Shown here piece by piece: positions 1 to 8,936 of a stretch of 64,000 nucleotides of DNA. Each line of letters starts with the position of its first letter. The stretch's first letter is position 1. The notes beneath the pieces were generated by a model. It was not told the DNA's origin, did no database searches, and saw nothing but the letters and a program-made list of their open reading frames with translations. Origin of the DNA: JAJDAH01 sp964487605 (GTDB lineage: Bacteria; Myxococcota_A; Polyangia; Polyangiales; Polyangiaceae). The position numbers and the translations under genes were made by a program. The stretch lies in assembly GCA_964487605.1 (NCBI GenBank), contig CAZARU010000027.1, positions 6,260-70,259 on the forward strand, in the 5' to 3' direction.

Positions 1-1371
1 GCGTTCGACGATGGGCAGCCCGAGGCCCGTGCCACTCGGGCGCGTCGTGAAGAACGGATCCGGCGCGCGCGAGAGCACCTCGTCTTCCATCCCCTCGCCG
101 GTATCCGCTACCTCGACCAGAAAGCCCCGCTCCGCTCCGCGTCCAGATTCACGCACGCTGACGTGGATGGCTCCACCGGCCGGCATGGCCTGGCAAGCGT
201 TGGAGATCAGGTTGTCGAACACGAGGCGAAGGAGGGCGGGATCTGCGGAGATCGTCTGGGACGCCGCGGCTGCATCGGCCTCGAGCTCGAAACCGTGCGC
301 CCCGTCCGCGCGAGGAGCCGAGCGCCGGGCGAGCTCCGCGAGAAAAACGGGAGAGCGCTTGACGTCCACCGGGCGAGCGAACCGAAGCAGGTCGGTGACC
401 AGGCGGTTCAGACGCGCCGTCTCCTCCTCGACGATGCCGAGCAACATGCTCCGGTCGTCCTCACCGAGCCCCGGGCGCTTGAGGCTCGCGGCGGCGTTGA
501 TGATGACGGCAAGCGGGTTTCGAACCTCGTGGGCAATCATCGCCGCCAGCTCACCGACCGCTGCGAGCTGTCGCTTTCGCCCGAGCTCGTCCTGCACGCT
601 CCGGAGCTCCGCATAGGACGTCCTGAGCTCCGAAGTGCGCTGCCGGAGGTCGTCGACGGCGACCTCGAGCTCTCCTGCGGTGGACCGGTACCGGAACAGG
701 AGCGTGCTGCCGACGGCGAACGCGTAGACGACGAACGCGGCCGGCGTCAGGTACACGGTGCTCGCGGACCCGGTGACGAGGAGCACGTCGTTCACGACGG
801 CGCCTGCTATGAGCCCGGCCGCACCGATGGCGATACCGGCCTCGCGCTTGCCTCGCCGGAATGCTTGCACCAGCAGCGCCAGGCTGGCCAGCATGATGGC
901 GACCGCCACGACGTAGAACACGATGGCGATCAGAGAGGGTGTGGCACGAGCGTGCGCGATGGAGACGCCGAGGAAGACTCCGTCGGAGACGTCCAGCGAG
1001 CCAGGGACCCACCACGCACCCGAGAGGTTCGCGACGATGAAGAACGCCGTCGCCGCGTAGACGGGGCGCATCACTCGGCGAGTCGAACGTATCCCCACGT
1101 AGTGCAGGACGAAGTGGAGGTTGAGCGAAGCCGCAGCGATCGCGCCCACGTGGGCGAGGGCGGCAGCGCGGGGCCAGTCGGCGGGGTCCACGAGCGCGTA
1201 GTTCAGCGCGATGCCCGCGGTGTCGAGTGCCAGCGCAAAGCAGACGAGCCCGAACAAGAGGTACTCTCGCTCCGGACGTCTCAGCGAGTGAGCGAGTACG
1301 AAGAACGCACCGAACCCGAGCTGGGTGATCGTCCACGCGGCGAAGAGACCGGACAGGAACGGAGCCGTCAC
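1..1371 (-). CDS. Membrane sensor histidine kinase, 3' end outside window
   Basis: Translation from a GTG at 1371 gives 457 residues before the window edge. About seven hydrophobic segments occupy residues 1-227, followed by a charged helical linker (about 230-270), an H-box with the phospho-acceptor His at about residue 281 (motif AAMIAHEVRNPL), and an ATPase domain with an N-box (FDNLISNACQAM), G1 (VADTGEGM), F-box (PFFTTR) and G2 (GTGLGLPIVE). It should autophosphorylate and pass phosphate to an Asp of a response regulator, which is not seen here. The GTG overlaps the stop of the upstream lipoprotein gene as GTGA, which decides the start and implies translational coupling. The multi-pass N-terminus resembles 7TM-type sensor modules, but the ligand cannot be deduced. 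The extreme C-terminus lies beyond position 1. Confidence 0.88.
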   Translation of the reverse strand, partial: MTAPFLSGLFAAWTITQLGFGAFFVLAHSLRRPEREYLLFGLVCFALALDTAGIALNYALVDPADWPRAAALAHVGAIAAASLNLHFVLHYVGIRSTRRVMRPVYAATAFFIVANLSGAWWVPGSLDVSDGVFLGVSIAHARATPSLIAIVFYVVAVAIMLASLALLVQAFRRGKREAGIAIGAAGLIAGAVVNDVLLVTGSASTVYLTPAAFVVYAFAVGSTLLFRYRSTAGELEVAVDDLRQRTSELRTSYAELRSVQDELGRKRQLAAVGELAAMIAHEVRNPLAVIINAAASLKRPGLGEDDRSMLLGIVEEETARLNRLVTDLLRFARPVDVKRSPVFLAELARRSAPRADGAHGFELEADAAAASQTISADPALLRLVFDNLISNACQAMPAGGAIHVSVRESGRGAERGFLVEVADTGEGMEDEVLSRAPDPFFTTRPSGTGLGLPIVER

Positions 1372-2228
1372 GAACCTGCCCCGACCGGAGCGTCCCGGTT
1401 CACGACGAAGGTGCGCCGGGCACGAGCGTGACGGAACGGAAGCGGCGCCCCACCGCCATCGAGCAGCTCGACCTGCACGTCCCAGTCACCACTCTGAAGG
1501 CCGAGGACCGCGATGGGCTGGCGCGTCGAGAACGCGCTCCGGACCTCCGCGCGACCGTCCGGGCCCCGCAGCATCACCGACACGGAGTGGGAGTCCGACG
1601 TGTTCAGCGTCGCGAAGTCGATCACGGCGGCGTCGGCGGCAACCTCACCGTTGAGCGTACCGCGAGGAAGGCAGAGGGCGATCGTCGGATCGAGGGAACC
1701 GACGGCGGGGTTCCCCTTCGCGCCAACCCAGAAGTGAACCGCCGTGACCGGCCCGCGCGAGGGCTGGGACGGTCGGTGGACCAAACCCTCCGGGGTGACG
1801 CCGATCGCCACGAGAAGATGCTCCCCGGGAGCGATCTCGGTTCCCTCGGGCACCAGCGATCCAAGCTCGACGACGGTGCTTCGTGTTCGAGGTCCGGCGT
1901 ACCCGTCGAGCACGAGCTGCACGTCCGCACCGCCCTCGACGCCGAGCCTCACCTTGTAGCCGCGCGCCTTCGCGACCGGGATCACCTGCTCGGCAATCGG
2001 GAAACGGATCTCCACGTTCGGGGTCACGCCGGTGGGCGCCGGTACGGGCTCGAGGCGCACGCTCGACGGCGCGGCAGGCGGAGGTTCGACGGCGCCCGCG
2101 GGTTCGAGGGACGCCGACGCGCGAGGCGCATTCGTGACCGCAGATGGCGCCGGAGCAGGAGCGTGCGCCGAGCCCGCGGACGCGCACGCGGACGCGACGA
2201 CCGCAAGGAGCCAGTACGGCGTGCTCAC
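1368..2228 (-). CDS. Probable lipoprotein, unknown function
   Basis: 286 residues. A short hydrophobic N-terminus ends in a weak lipobox (VASAC, Cys14), followed by an Ala/Pro/Ser-rich linker to about residue 70, typical of exported myxobacterial lipoproteins. The remainder is beta-rich with no motif that I recognise; its C-terminal part (segments such as SVMLRGPDGRAEV and WDVQVELLDGGG) reads like immunoglobulin-like strands. It is upstream of, and coupled by a 4-bp overlap to, the membrane histidine kinase, so it could be an extracytoplasmic accessory or sensor protein for it; that is inference from position only. It is transcribed divergently from dnaX across about 120 bp. Confidence 0.7.
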   Translation of the reverse strand: MSTPYWLLAVVASACASAGSAHAPAPAPSAVTNAPRASASLEPAGAVEPPPAAPSSVRLEPVPAPTGVTPNVEIRFPIAEQVIPVAKARGYKVRLGVEGGADVQLVLDGYAGPRTRSTVVELGSLVPEGTEIAPGEHLLVAIGVTPEGLVHRPSQPSRGPVTAVHFWVGAKGNPAVGSLDPTIALCLPRGTLNGEVAADAAVIDFATLNTSDSHSVSVMLRGPDGRAEVRSAFSTRQPIAVLGLQSGDWDVQVELLDGGGAPLPFRHARARRTFVVNRDAPVGAGS

Positions 2229-2350
2229 CCGCCGGATCTAGCGCCATCCGAAACGGTCGCCAACCGTCACGCCCGCGCTGACCCGACCCGCGAAGGGCAC
2301 CGTCGAGCCTGGAGCCTCGGTGCCCGATCTGGTAACCCCTCGAACCCCGC

Positions 2351-4246
2351 ATGAGTTACGAAGTTCTCGCGCGCAAGTATCGCCCGATGGGCTTCCAGGA
2401 TCTGGTGGGCCAGGAGCACGTCGCGCGAACGCTCGCGAACGCCATCGATCAGGGTCGTGTCGCTCATGCCTTCCTGTTCACGGGGGTGCGCGGCGTGGGC
2501 AAGACCACGAGCGCGCGTATCCTGGCGAAGGCCCTGAACTGCATGCGGCCGCCAGGAACCACGCCCAAGGGCGTGGACCCCGGACCGACCCACGAGCCCT
2601 GCCTCGAATGCGATGCCTGCAAGGAGATCCGCACGGGCCAGGACATGGACGTCCGCGAGATTGATGGGGCAAGCTACAACGGCGTCGACGAGGTTCGAAA
2701 GCTCCAGGACAGCCTTCCGTACCGCCCGTCGCGCGATCGCTACAAGATCTTCATCGTCGACGAGGTTCACATGCTGTCCGGCGCAGCCTGGAACGCGTTC
2801 CTGAAGACCCTCGAAGAGCCGCCACCCCACGTCAAGTTCATCTTCGCCACGACCGAAGCACAGAAGATTCCAGTCACCATCCTGTCCCGGTGCCAGCGCT
2901 TCGACTTCCGGCTCATTCCAACTCAGATCATCGCCGCGCGCCTGCGGCACGTGCTCGAGCGAGAGCAGATTTCTGCGGACGAGACGTCGGTGTCGATCAT
3001 CGCGAGAGAGGCCGCCGGCAGCATGCGGGACGCGATGAGCTTGCTCGATCAGGTGATCGCCTGGGGCGGCACGGATCTCCGCGGTGATGACGTGGCACGC
3101 GTGCTCGGCGTCGCCAGCCGGCAGATCCTCCACGACCTCGCGGCAGCGCTCATCGCCGGGGATCCCGCGCGCTGTCTCGAGGTGGTGGGCCAGCTCGCGA
3201 GCCAGGGCTTCGACATCCTGCACGTATCACGTCACGTGCTGGCGCTCCTGCGCGACCTGGTGGTGGCCAAGGTGTGCCGCACGCCGGAGGACCTCATCGA
3301 CCTGGCCGACGAGGAGCGGCGCGACGTCGTCGCCCTCGCCGCCAGGACCGACGCCGATGATCTGGTGAGGATCCACCAGGGGTTCTCCACGGGCTTCGAC
3401 GAGATCGCACGGGGTGGTCAGCCCCGAGCCGCGCTGGAGATGTTGCTCGTGCGCCTTGCGCGACGGCCGCACCTGATCCCCATCGACGATCTCGTTGCCC
3501 GGCTCGCCGCGCTCGAGCGCCGCCTCGGGGCGCGGTCGGCGGACGACGGACGCCCGGCTCGTCCAGGCCCTACCCCCCAGGCCTCGCCCGTTGCCCGCTC
3601 GCGACCGCGAGAGGCGCGCCCGAGCGCAGCAGCAGCCGAACGCGCAGTGGATCCCGGCAGCGACGAGCCCCCAGACGCGGCGCCTTCCGCCGGCGCGTCA
3701 GAAGGCGCGGGAGCGCCCGGGGGGGCCGCAGAACCTCCGCAGCGGGCTCGGACCGCTCCATCCAAGGACGCAGGCCCGCAGGGCCGTCACGGACGAAACG
3801 GCGCGGACGCACCGCCGGCCGAAGCCCCCGAGGCTTCGCGCACGAAGATGGACCGGTGGAGGGAGGTGCTCGAACTGGTCCGCTCCGAGCGCCCGGAGCT
3901 CGCGGCCGTGCTTCAGCACGCCGCGCCCCTGGAGGTGTCGGGGGAACGCCTGCGGCTCGGGTACGAGCGCGGGAGCGTCTGGGAGGAGCACGTGAATGCG
4001 GATGAGCCCCTGGGCGTCGTGACTCGCGCGGCTCGCGCGTGCTTCGGGCAGGAGACGGACGTGAGCTTCGACTTCGCGAGCAGGAACGCGAGCACCCTCG
4101 AAACCGTGGCGACCGCGAACCTTCGTGAGAAAGAGGCACGGAAGAAAGCCCAGAAGGAGCTCGCGAGCCGACACCCGATGGTCGGAACCGTCATCGACGT
4201 TCTCGGTGCGCGCCTCAAGGGAGTTCGCATTCCCGACGACGGTTGA
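2351..4246 (+). CDS. dnaX: DNA polymerase III subunits gamma/tau
   Basis: 631 residues. This is the clamp-loader ATPase of the replicative polymerase. The N-terminus (SYEVLARKYRPMGFQDLVGQ) is diagnostic. Walker A GVRGVGKTT is at about 45-53, a four-Cys zinc module at C64/C84/C87/C90 (with an insert after the first Cys compared with E. coli), Walker B IFIVDEVHML at about 133-142, sensor 1 TTEAQKIP, and a sensor 2-like GSMRDAMSLLDQ. A Pro/Ala/Arg-rich linker (about 395-510) precedes a C-terminal tau-like domain that would contact the polymerase alpha subunit or DnaB. I saw no obvious A-rich slippery site for a frameshifted gamma product. It is the first gene of the conserved dnaX-ybaB-recR order. 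Confidence 0.97.
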   Translation: MSYEVLARKYRPMGFQDLVGQEHVARTLANAIDQGRVAHAFLFTGVRGVGKTTSARILAKALNCMRPPGTTPKGVDPGPTHEPCLECDACKEIRTGQDMDVREIDGASYNGVDEVRKLQDSLPYRPSRDRYKIFIVDEVHMLSGAAWNAFLKTLEEPPPHVKFIFATTEAQKIPVTILSRCQRFDFRLIPTQIIAARLRHVLEREQISADETSVSIIAREAAGSMRDAMSLLDQVIAWGGTDLRGDDVARVLGVASRQILHDLAAALIAGDPARCLEVVGQLASQGFDILHVSRHVLALLRDLVVAKVCRTPEDLIDLADEERRDVVALAARTDADDLVRIHQGFSTGFDEIARGGQPRAALEMLLVRLARRPHLIPIDDLVARLAALERRLGARSADDGRPARPGPTPQASPVARSRPREARPSAAAAERAVDPGSDEPPDAAPSAGASEGAGAPGGAAEPPQRARTAPSKDAGPQGRHGRNGADAPPAEAPEASRTKMDRWREVLELVRSERPELAAVLQHAAPLEVSGERLRLGYERGSVWEEHVNADEPLGVVTRAARACFGQETDVSFDFASRNASTLETVATANLREKEARKKAQKELASRHPMVGTVIDVLGARLKGVRIPDDG

Positions 4247-4325
4247 TCCGTCGGCGCGCCGCGTGACGGGACCGCGTTCACCGGGTCTTGCGCCGGCCGC
4301 GGCACGGAGGCAGAAAGGGTCCTCG

Positions 4326-4661
4326 ATGGCAAAGCGCGACCGAAGTTTCGCCGGCGGTGGAGAAATGATGCGCCAGGCGGCGCGGATCCAGAGAAAACTC
4401 GGCGAGCTCAAGCTGGAGCTCGAGCAGCGAGAGGTCTCGGTGACCGGCCTCGGCGAGCGCATTCGTGCGACGGCAACGTGCCACGGCAGGGTTCGCCGCA
4501 TCGAAGTGGACGCCGCACTGCTCGAGAGCGAAGGACTCGACCTGGTGCTCGACGCGGTGACGGCGACGGTGAACTCCGCCCTCGAACTCGCGGACAAGAC
4601 GGCTCAGTCCGAGATGGATCGCATCACCGGCGGCGTCCGAATCCCCGGCATCACGGGCTGA
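4326..4661 (+). CDS. ybaB: YbaB/EbfC family nucleoid-associated protein
   Basis: 111 residues. A small DNA-binding dimer usually encoded between dnaX and recR. The helical N-terminus (MMRQAARIQRKLGELKLELE) followed by the beta-strand block (TATCHGRVRRIEVDAALL) matches the YbaB fold. I chose the ATG at 4326, with a GGAGG about 15 bases upstream. An alternative start is the ATGATG at 4365/4368, which has a better placed GGTGGAG but would remove the usual Gly-rich leader (FAGGGEMMRQ). It lies 79 bp after dnaX and 5 bp before recR. Confidence 0.92.
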   Translation: MAKRDRSFAGGGEMMRQAARIQRKLGELKLELEQREVSVTGLGERIRATATCHGRVRRIEVDAALLESEGLDLVLDAVTATVNSALELADKTAQSEMDRITGGVRIPGITG

Positions 4662-4666
4662 ATCTC

Positions 4667-5287
4667 GTGCTTCCCGACCGCCTGTCCCGCGTGGTGCAGC
4701 TCCTGTCCAAGCTACCCGGCGTGGGCGAGAAGACTGCCGCGCGCTTCGCGCTCTTCCTGGCCGACGCGGGCGAGTTGCCGTCGGAGCTCGCCAGGGAGCT
4801 GGCGGACCTACGAGACGCCATTCGCCCGTGCGGGCGATGCGGAAACCTCGCGGAGGTGGACGATGCTGGCGGGGCCACGTGCACCATCTGCCGCGACGTG
4901 AAGCGAGACGCCTCGGTCCTCTGCGTGGTCGCGAAGGTGCAAGACCTCATCGCCATCGAGCGAAGCGGAGCGATGCGCGGCCGCTACTTCGTCCTCGGCC
5001 GGCTCCTGTCGCCTCTCGACGGAGTCGGCGCAGAGGATCTGCCGCTCGACTCGCTGAAGCGGCGCATAGTGAACGACGGGGTGCGCGAGGTCATCGTCGC
5101 CACGCCTCCCTCGGTGGATGGCGAGGCGACGGCGCTGCTGCTGGCCCGCGACCTTCCATCGACGGGCGTCTCCGTGTCCCGGATCGCGAGCGGCGTCCCC
5201 CACGGCGGCGACCTCGAGTTTGCGGACCAGATCACCCTCGGGCGAGCCCTCGACGGGCGGCGCGCGCTGACCGGTCCGCGCAGTTGA
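4667..5287 (+). CDS. recR: Recombination mediator RecR
   Basis: 206 residues from a GTG at 4667, five bases after the ybaB stop. RecR works with RecO/RecF to load RecA at gaps. Visible features are the N-terminal helix-hairpin-helix (LSKLPGVGEKTAARFALFL), a zinc finger with C55, C58, C72 and C75, then a Toprim domain beginning at LCVVAKVQDLIAIE, and the conserved VDGEAT segment and C-terminal ASGVPHGGDLEFADQITLGRA. Length and domain order are as expected for the family. Confidence 0.96.
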   Translation: MLPDRLSRVVQLLSKLPGVGEKTAARFALFLADAGELPSELARELADLRDAIRPCGRCGNLAEVDDAGGATCTICRDVKRDASVLCVVAKVQDLIAIERSGAMRGRYFVLGRLLSPLDGVGAEDLPLDSLKRRIVNDGVREVIVATPPSVDGEATALLLARDLPSTGVSVSRIASGVPHGGDLEFADQITLGRALDGRRALTGPRS

Positions 5288-5322
5288 CGAACGTCCCGGG
5301 TGCGCCTATCGACCCTCCTCCC

Positions 5323-5706
5323 ATGAAGCCCCTTCCCGTCTCCACGTCGTCCGCCCCGAAGGCCATCGGCCCCTACTCGCAGGCCGTGCGCTCGGGCGAC
5401 CTCGTGTTCTTGAGCGGACAGATCCCGCTCGACCCGGCGACCGGTGAACTGGTGACGGGGACCATCGAGGAAGAGACCCAGCGCGTGATGGAGAACCTGG
5501 GCGCGGTCCTCACCGCCGCCGGCGCTTCGTTCGCCTCGGTCGTCAAGGCGACCATCTACCTGACCGACCTGAACGACTTCGCGGCGGTCAACGGCGTGTA
5601 CGGCGAGCGTTTCGCCGACGCCCCCCCGGCGCGCGCCACGGTGGGGGTGGCCGCGCTGCCACGCGGCGCGCGGGTGGAAATCGACGCCATCGCGCGGGTG
5701 GAGTGA
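5323..5706 (+). CDS. ridA: RidA family enamine/imine deaminase
   Basis: 127 residues. RidA hydrolyses reactive 2-aminoacrylate and other enamine/imine intermediates from PLP enzymes. The N-terminal APKAIGPYSQAVRSGDLVFLSGQ and the C-terminal RATVGVAALPRGARVEIDAIA contain the expected active-site residues (Tyr18, Arg104, Glu119 by my count). The start is ATG 5323, 35 bp after recR. It is probably in the same transcription unit as dnaX-ybaB-recR, although a functional link is not obvious. Confidence 0.94.
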   Translation: MKPLPVSTSSAPKAIGPYSQAVRSGDLVFLSGQIPLDPATGELVTGTIEEETQRVMENLGAVLTAAGASFASVVKATIYLTDLNDFAAVNGVYGERFADAPPARATVGVAALPRGARVEIDAIARVE

Positions 5707-5709
5707 GCG

Positions 5710-6888
5710 ATGGCAGCGAAGCGGCAGACCACGCTGGACCCCGCTCTCGTGGCCGTGGACGGCGCGGGAGCGCTCGCTGCGCTCGGGGAGGCCGGCACGC
5801 GGAGCGTCGAACTCGTCGAGGCCTGGCTTCGGGCCGGCAACGCCGCCGCGGTGGCGGCCGCAGCGCGAAGCGCCGAAGGCCCGGCACGAAAGGCGGCGCG
5901 CCGGGCGGCGTCCGTGTTGAAGTCGCGCGGGATCACCCTGCCCGAGGTCTCGCGCCCCGCACCGTCACAGAAGTCCCAGGACGCGGTCGAGGCCTGGCTC
6001 ATGGCGCCCGACGCGGCGGGCAACGTGGCCGTCGTCATCGCGGCCCGTTCGCCGGCAGGCCGGCATCGCGCATGCTTCGTGTTCCTGCACGATCGCGTGG
6101 GGCTGCACCGTGTTCAGCTCGGAAGCATGAGCCGAACCCAGCTCAAGGACGCCTTCGCCAAGCTCCTGCCGGGCAGCGGCTACGGCCCAACCCCGGTGTC
6201 GGTCGAGTACGCGCGCTGGCGCGTGGCCGCGGCGCGCGCGCTGCACTCAGGGAGCCAGATCCCCCTACCGCTGGGCCTCGACAGCGCAAGGGACCTCCTC
6301 GAGCCGGCACCCACGGGGGTCGTCGCGCATCCCTTCGACGCCGAAGGGCTGGAGCTGTCGCAAGACGACGCTCGGGAGCGCAGCCGGACTTCGGCGACCC
6401 TCCACCGCAAGCCGGAGTTCCGGGCGTGGGTGCCAACGGGCGCCGCCATCAACGAGCTTTTGGTCGCCGTGGGACGCGGCCTGTCGCCCGGAGCGCAGCA
6501 GGAGGCCGCCGCCATCGAGGCGCGCATGAAGGACGAGATCGAGGCGGCGACGGACCGATTCTTCACTCCCGAGCTGCGAGAAGCGCTCCTTCCCCTCATG
6601 AAGGACTGCGCGCTCTCCGTGCTCGCGCGGGAGGGCGAGCAGGCCGCCCTCGACGTCGTCGCCGCCATGACGTGTGTCGAGCACGCGGGTCTCGTGACCG
6701 ATCCCCCGCGCGACGTCCCGTTCCTCAAGGCGTTCTTCGAGAAGGCCGTGGCGATGCTGGCGGCCCGCGGCAACGGGCAGCTCCGCATTCCAGTACCCGC
6801 GCTCCCGGTGGATGCCGACGCCGTACCCGTCGAACTGCCCGTAGCCAGCGAGCCCACCGCTTCAGAGCCCGCCGAGCCTGGTGGGTGA
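5710..6888 (+). CDS. Conserved-looking protein of unknown function
   Basis: 392 residues, starting three bases after the ridA stop. No family recognised. No signal peptide and no membrane segment. The N-terminal third is helical and Ala-rich, with a HEAT-like or TPR-like look (VEAWLRAGNAAAVAAAARSA). A middle beta/alpha part (HRACFVFLHDRVGLHRVQLGS) and a helical C-terminal half (KDEIEAATDRFFTPELREAL) are followed by a Pro/Val/Glu tail. It is predicted cytoplasmic and co-transcribed with the recR block. The codon pattern is like the neighbours, so it is a real gene rather than a chance frame. Confidence 0.8.
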   Translation: MAAKRQTTLDPALVAVDGAGALAALGEAGTRSVELVEAWLRAGNAAAVAAAARSAEGPARKAARRAASVLKSRGITLPEVSRPAPSQKSQDAVEAWLMAPDAAGNVAVVIAARSPAGRHRACFVFLHDRVGLHRVQLGSMSRTQLKDAFAKLLPGSGYGPTPVSVEYARWRVAAARALHSGSQIPLPLGLDSARDLLEPAPTGVVAHPFDAEGLELSQDDARERSRTSATLHRKPEFRAWVPTGAAINELLVAVGRGLSPGAQQEAAAIEARMKDEIEAATDRFFTPELREALLPLMKDCALSVLAREGEQAALDVVAAMTCVEHAGLVTDPPRDVPFLKAFFEKAVAMLAARGNGQLRIPVPALPVDADAVPVELPVASEPTASEPAEPGG

Positions 6889-6917
6889 CCGGCGGCGAGC
6901 GCGCGGCTCACCGCCGG
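6889..6917. terminator. Stem-loop between convergent genes
   Basis: Starting right after the stop of the unknown gene, CCGGCGG-C-GAGC pairs with GCTC-A-CCGCCGG around a GCGCG loop: 11 paired bases with one mismatch. It lies between two converging genes and could serve both. There is no T-tract, so this is a terminator-like hairpin rather than a canonical intrinsic terminator. Confidence 0.45.
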
Positions 6918-6945
6918 GGCAGCGGCCCGTCGCTCGACCGAAGCG

Positions 6946-7947
6946 TCACCGGTACGCGACGGTGACGTTCTCCTCGAACGCAGTGTCGGCGCCCGCGCTG
7001 ACGGTGTAGTTGGGTCCGCCGGCGCCGCACGCAAGGGTCTTGGAGTTCGACGCAGCCTCCGTGACCTGGCAGCCGGACGGGGGTGTGCCCATGTCCACCG
7101 TACCGCTCGCGGTCGCTTGTACCGAGAACACGTCGGCCGAAGGCACCGTCAGGTTCACGCTTCCCTTGTCGGCGGTGATGCTTCCGCCGCCGGATCCTGC
7201 CGCAACGCTGGCGAGCGCCACATCGACGTCCCCGAGGCCGGTAGAGCGAATCGTCACCGCGTCCGCGACGTTGTAGACCGCGATGTCGAACTCGCAAGTC
7301 ACCTTCGTGGACTTCACCGTCGGGCCGCCGTCGATCTCGCAGTCCCCCGCGCCGGTGTTCGTCAGGTCGATGGCCGCTGCGCTGGCCACGCTCTGCACCT
7401 CGACGGACCCGTTGTCCTGCTCGATCTCGAGCGTGCCGTCGAAGTTCGACGGGAGGGTCACCACCACGTCCGCTCCGAGCCCGGACGTGGCGCCACTCTT
7501 GCGCGAGGTCTTGATCACGGCCCCGCCGCTGCCGTCACCGTCCGCGACCTTCTCGAGCTTGTTCTCGATCTCGGCCACGGCTTGGTCCTTCTTGGTGTGA
7601 CCGCGCCAGCTGAATGGCGTGAACTCCACGGACACGAGGTCAGCCGTGCTACCGGCCTTCACCACGACGTGACCGTTGCGGCTGTCCACCCGCACCTTGC
7701 CGCCCGTGGCCCACGAGACCTGCTTCGTCTCGGACGTGCCGACGAACTTCTTGAGGGACTCGAACTGGACGCACCCCTCCTTGTCCTCGTCCGACTCGCT
7801 CCCGGTCGTCTCCTCCGCCCCGGCGCCGGCATCGGCGGCCGCGGGCTCCGACTCGTCGTCACACGCACCGAGCTCGCAACCCACGGCGCCCGTCACGAGC
7901 CCCGCTCCAAGCACCGTCATCCCAAGAAACCAAAGCGCCGTCTTCAT
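6946..7947 (-). CDS. DUF4097-like lipoprotein
   Basis: 333 residues. The signal peptide has a hydrophobic core (WFLGMTVLGAGLVTGAVG) and lipobox Cys24. An acidic Ala/Asp/Glu linker (about 28-58) precedes the domain. The body from about residue 75 is a run of short beta strands with repeated turns (GKVRVDSRNGHVVVKAG, LEIEQDNGSVEVQSV, GGSITADKGSVNLTV), the look of the DUF4097/DUF2807 putative adhesin fold, a right-handed beta solenoid. Such proteins sit on the cell surface or in the periplasm; the role is unknown. It converges with the recR block and has its own promoter region upstream (7948-8060). Confidence 0.8.
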   Translation of the reverse strand: MKTALWFLGMTVLGAGLVTGAVGCELGACDDESEPAAADAGAGAEETTGSESDEDKEGCVQFESLKKFVGTSETKQVSWATGGKVRVDSRNGHVVVKAGSTADLVSVEFTPFSWRGHTKKDQAVAEIENKLEKVADGDGSGGAVIKTSRKSGATSGLGADVVVTLPSNFDGTLEIEQDNGSVEVQSVASAAAIDLTNTGAGDCEIDGGPTVKSTKVTCEFDIAVYNVADAVTIRSTGLGDVDVALASVAAGSGGGSITADKGSVNLTVPSADVFSVQATASGTVDMGTPPSGCQVTEAASNSKTLACGAGGPNYTVSAGADTAFEENVTVAYR

Positions 7948-8060
7948 TCTGACCTCACTGACCCGGTGATACGCTGGCCCGCAGCGGAGCCTTCCCGGCG
8001 AAATTAGACCCTCGAACGTCCGCGCTATTCAACCCGGGCACCGGCCCGCAGCCGAGCGCG

Positions 8061-8936
8061 CTACCCCTCTAGCCCGTGAATTTCGGCGACTTTTCTCCGA
8101 AAGGCCGCCTGAAGAATTCGTGTCGCGGGGCCCGGCACCCCGTCGCCGACCGACCGCCCGTCGCACCGGGTCACCGGCAGGATCTCCCTCAGGCTGGACG
8201 AGATGAAGAGCTCCCGGGCTTGGCCCAGCATCTCCACGGGGAGGGACCGCTCGACGACGGGGGTGCCGGCTTCCCTTGCCACGTCGAGGATCAGCGCGCG
8301 GGTGATGCCGAGCAGCGGTCCATCCGCTGGCGGCGGGGTGATGAGCTCGTCACCGAGGAGTGCGAACACGTTCGAGTTGGCTCCCTCGACGACCCTCCCC
8401 TGGGAGTCCACGACGAGGCACTCGTGCGCACCGGCGTCCCGGGCCGCCTTGAGGGCCAGGATCGCGACGAGGTAGTTCGCGACCTTCGCGCCGGAGGCCG
8501 CCGTGGCGTCGGCAGCGCGCTGCGTTCGTAGCGTGACGACCCCGACGCCGTTCGCATACGACTCGGCCGGCGGCGTCTGAAGCTCCCCGACGAAGATCAC
8601 CCGACACGGGCTGGTTGCGTCCGCCGGATCGAGCCCCATCGGTCCTATCCCACGCGTGATCATGATCCGCACGTAGCTCTCGGAGTTCCCGGCTGCGGCA
8701 AGGGCATCGGTGACCTCGCGCTCGAGTCGTTCGGCGTCGGCAGGGAGTTCGATGAGCACACGGCGGGCGCTCTCTCCCAGGCGATCGAGATGGGCGCGCA
8801 GCGCGAACGGCCTCCCGCCGTACGTACGCACCGTCTCGAAGATGGAGTCCCCGTAGAGGAAACCTCTGTCGAACACCGACACGCATGCCTCCTCGGCTGC
8901 GACGATGCGCCCATCGATGCTGACGACGGTGGTCAC
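8061..8936 (-). CDS. PLP fold-type IV aminotransferase / aminodeoxychorismate lyase
   Basis: 291 residues. Family features: VFDRGFLYGDSIFETVRTYGG near the N-terminus, the PLP Lys at about residue 151 (SGAKVANYL), EGANSNVFAL near 184-193, and LLGITRALIL. The family includes branched-chain aminotransferase (IlvE), D-amino acid aminotransferase and 4-amino-4-deoxychorismate lyase (PabC). The short length (291) and the sequence SSLREILPVTRCDGRSVG leave IlvE and PabC both open. Its ATG overlaps the stop of the upstream acyltransferase gene by four bases, so the two are co-translated. Confidence 0.88.
   Translation of the reverse strand: MTTVVSIDGRIVAAEEACVSVFDRGFLYGDSIFETVRTYGGRPFALRAHLDRLGESARRVLIELPADAERLEREVTDALAAAGNSESYVRIMITRGIGPMGLDPADATSPCRVIFVGELQTPPAESYANGVGVVTLRTQRAADATAASGAKVANYLVAILALKAARDAGAHECLVVDSQGRVVEGANSNVFALLGDELITPPPADGPLLGITRALILDVAREAGTPVVERSLPVEMLGQARELFISSSLREILPVTRCDGRSVGDGVPGPATRILQAAFRRKVAEIHGLEG

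Noticed and set aside
2229..2350. Possible SRP RNA before dnaX
   Set aside because: SRP RNA often lies near dnaX, but I do not find the conserved GGTCAGG...GGAAGCAGC core in this 120-bp gap.
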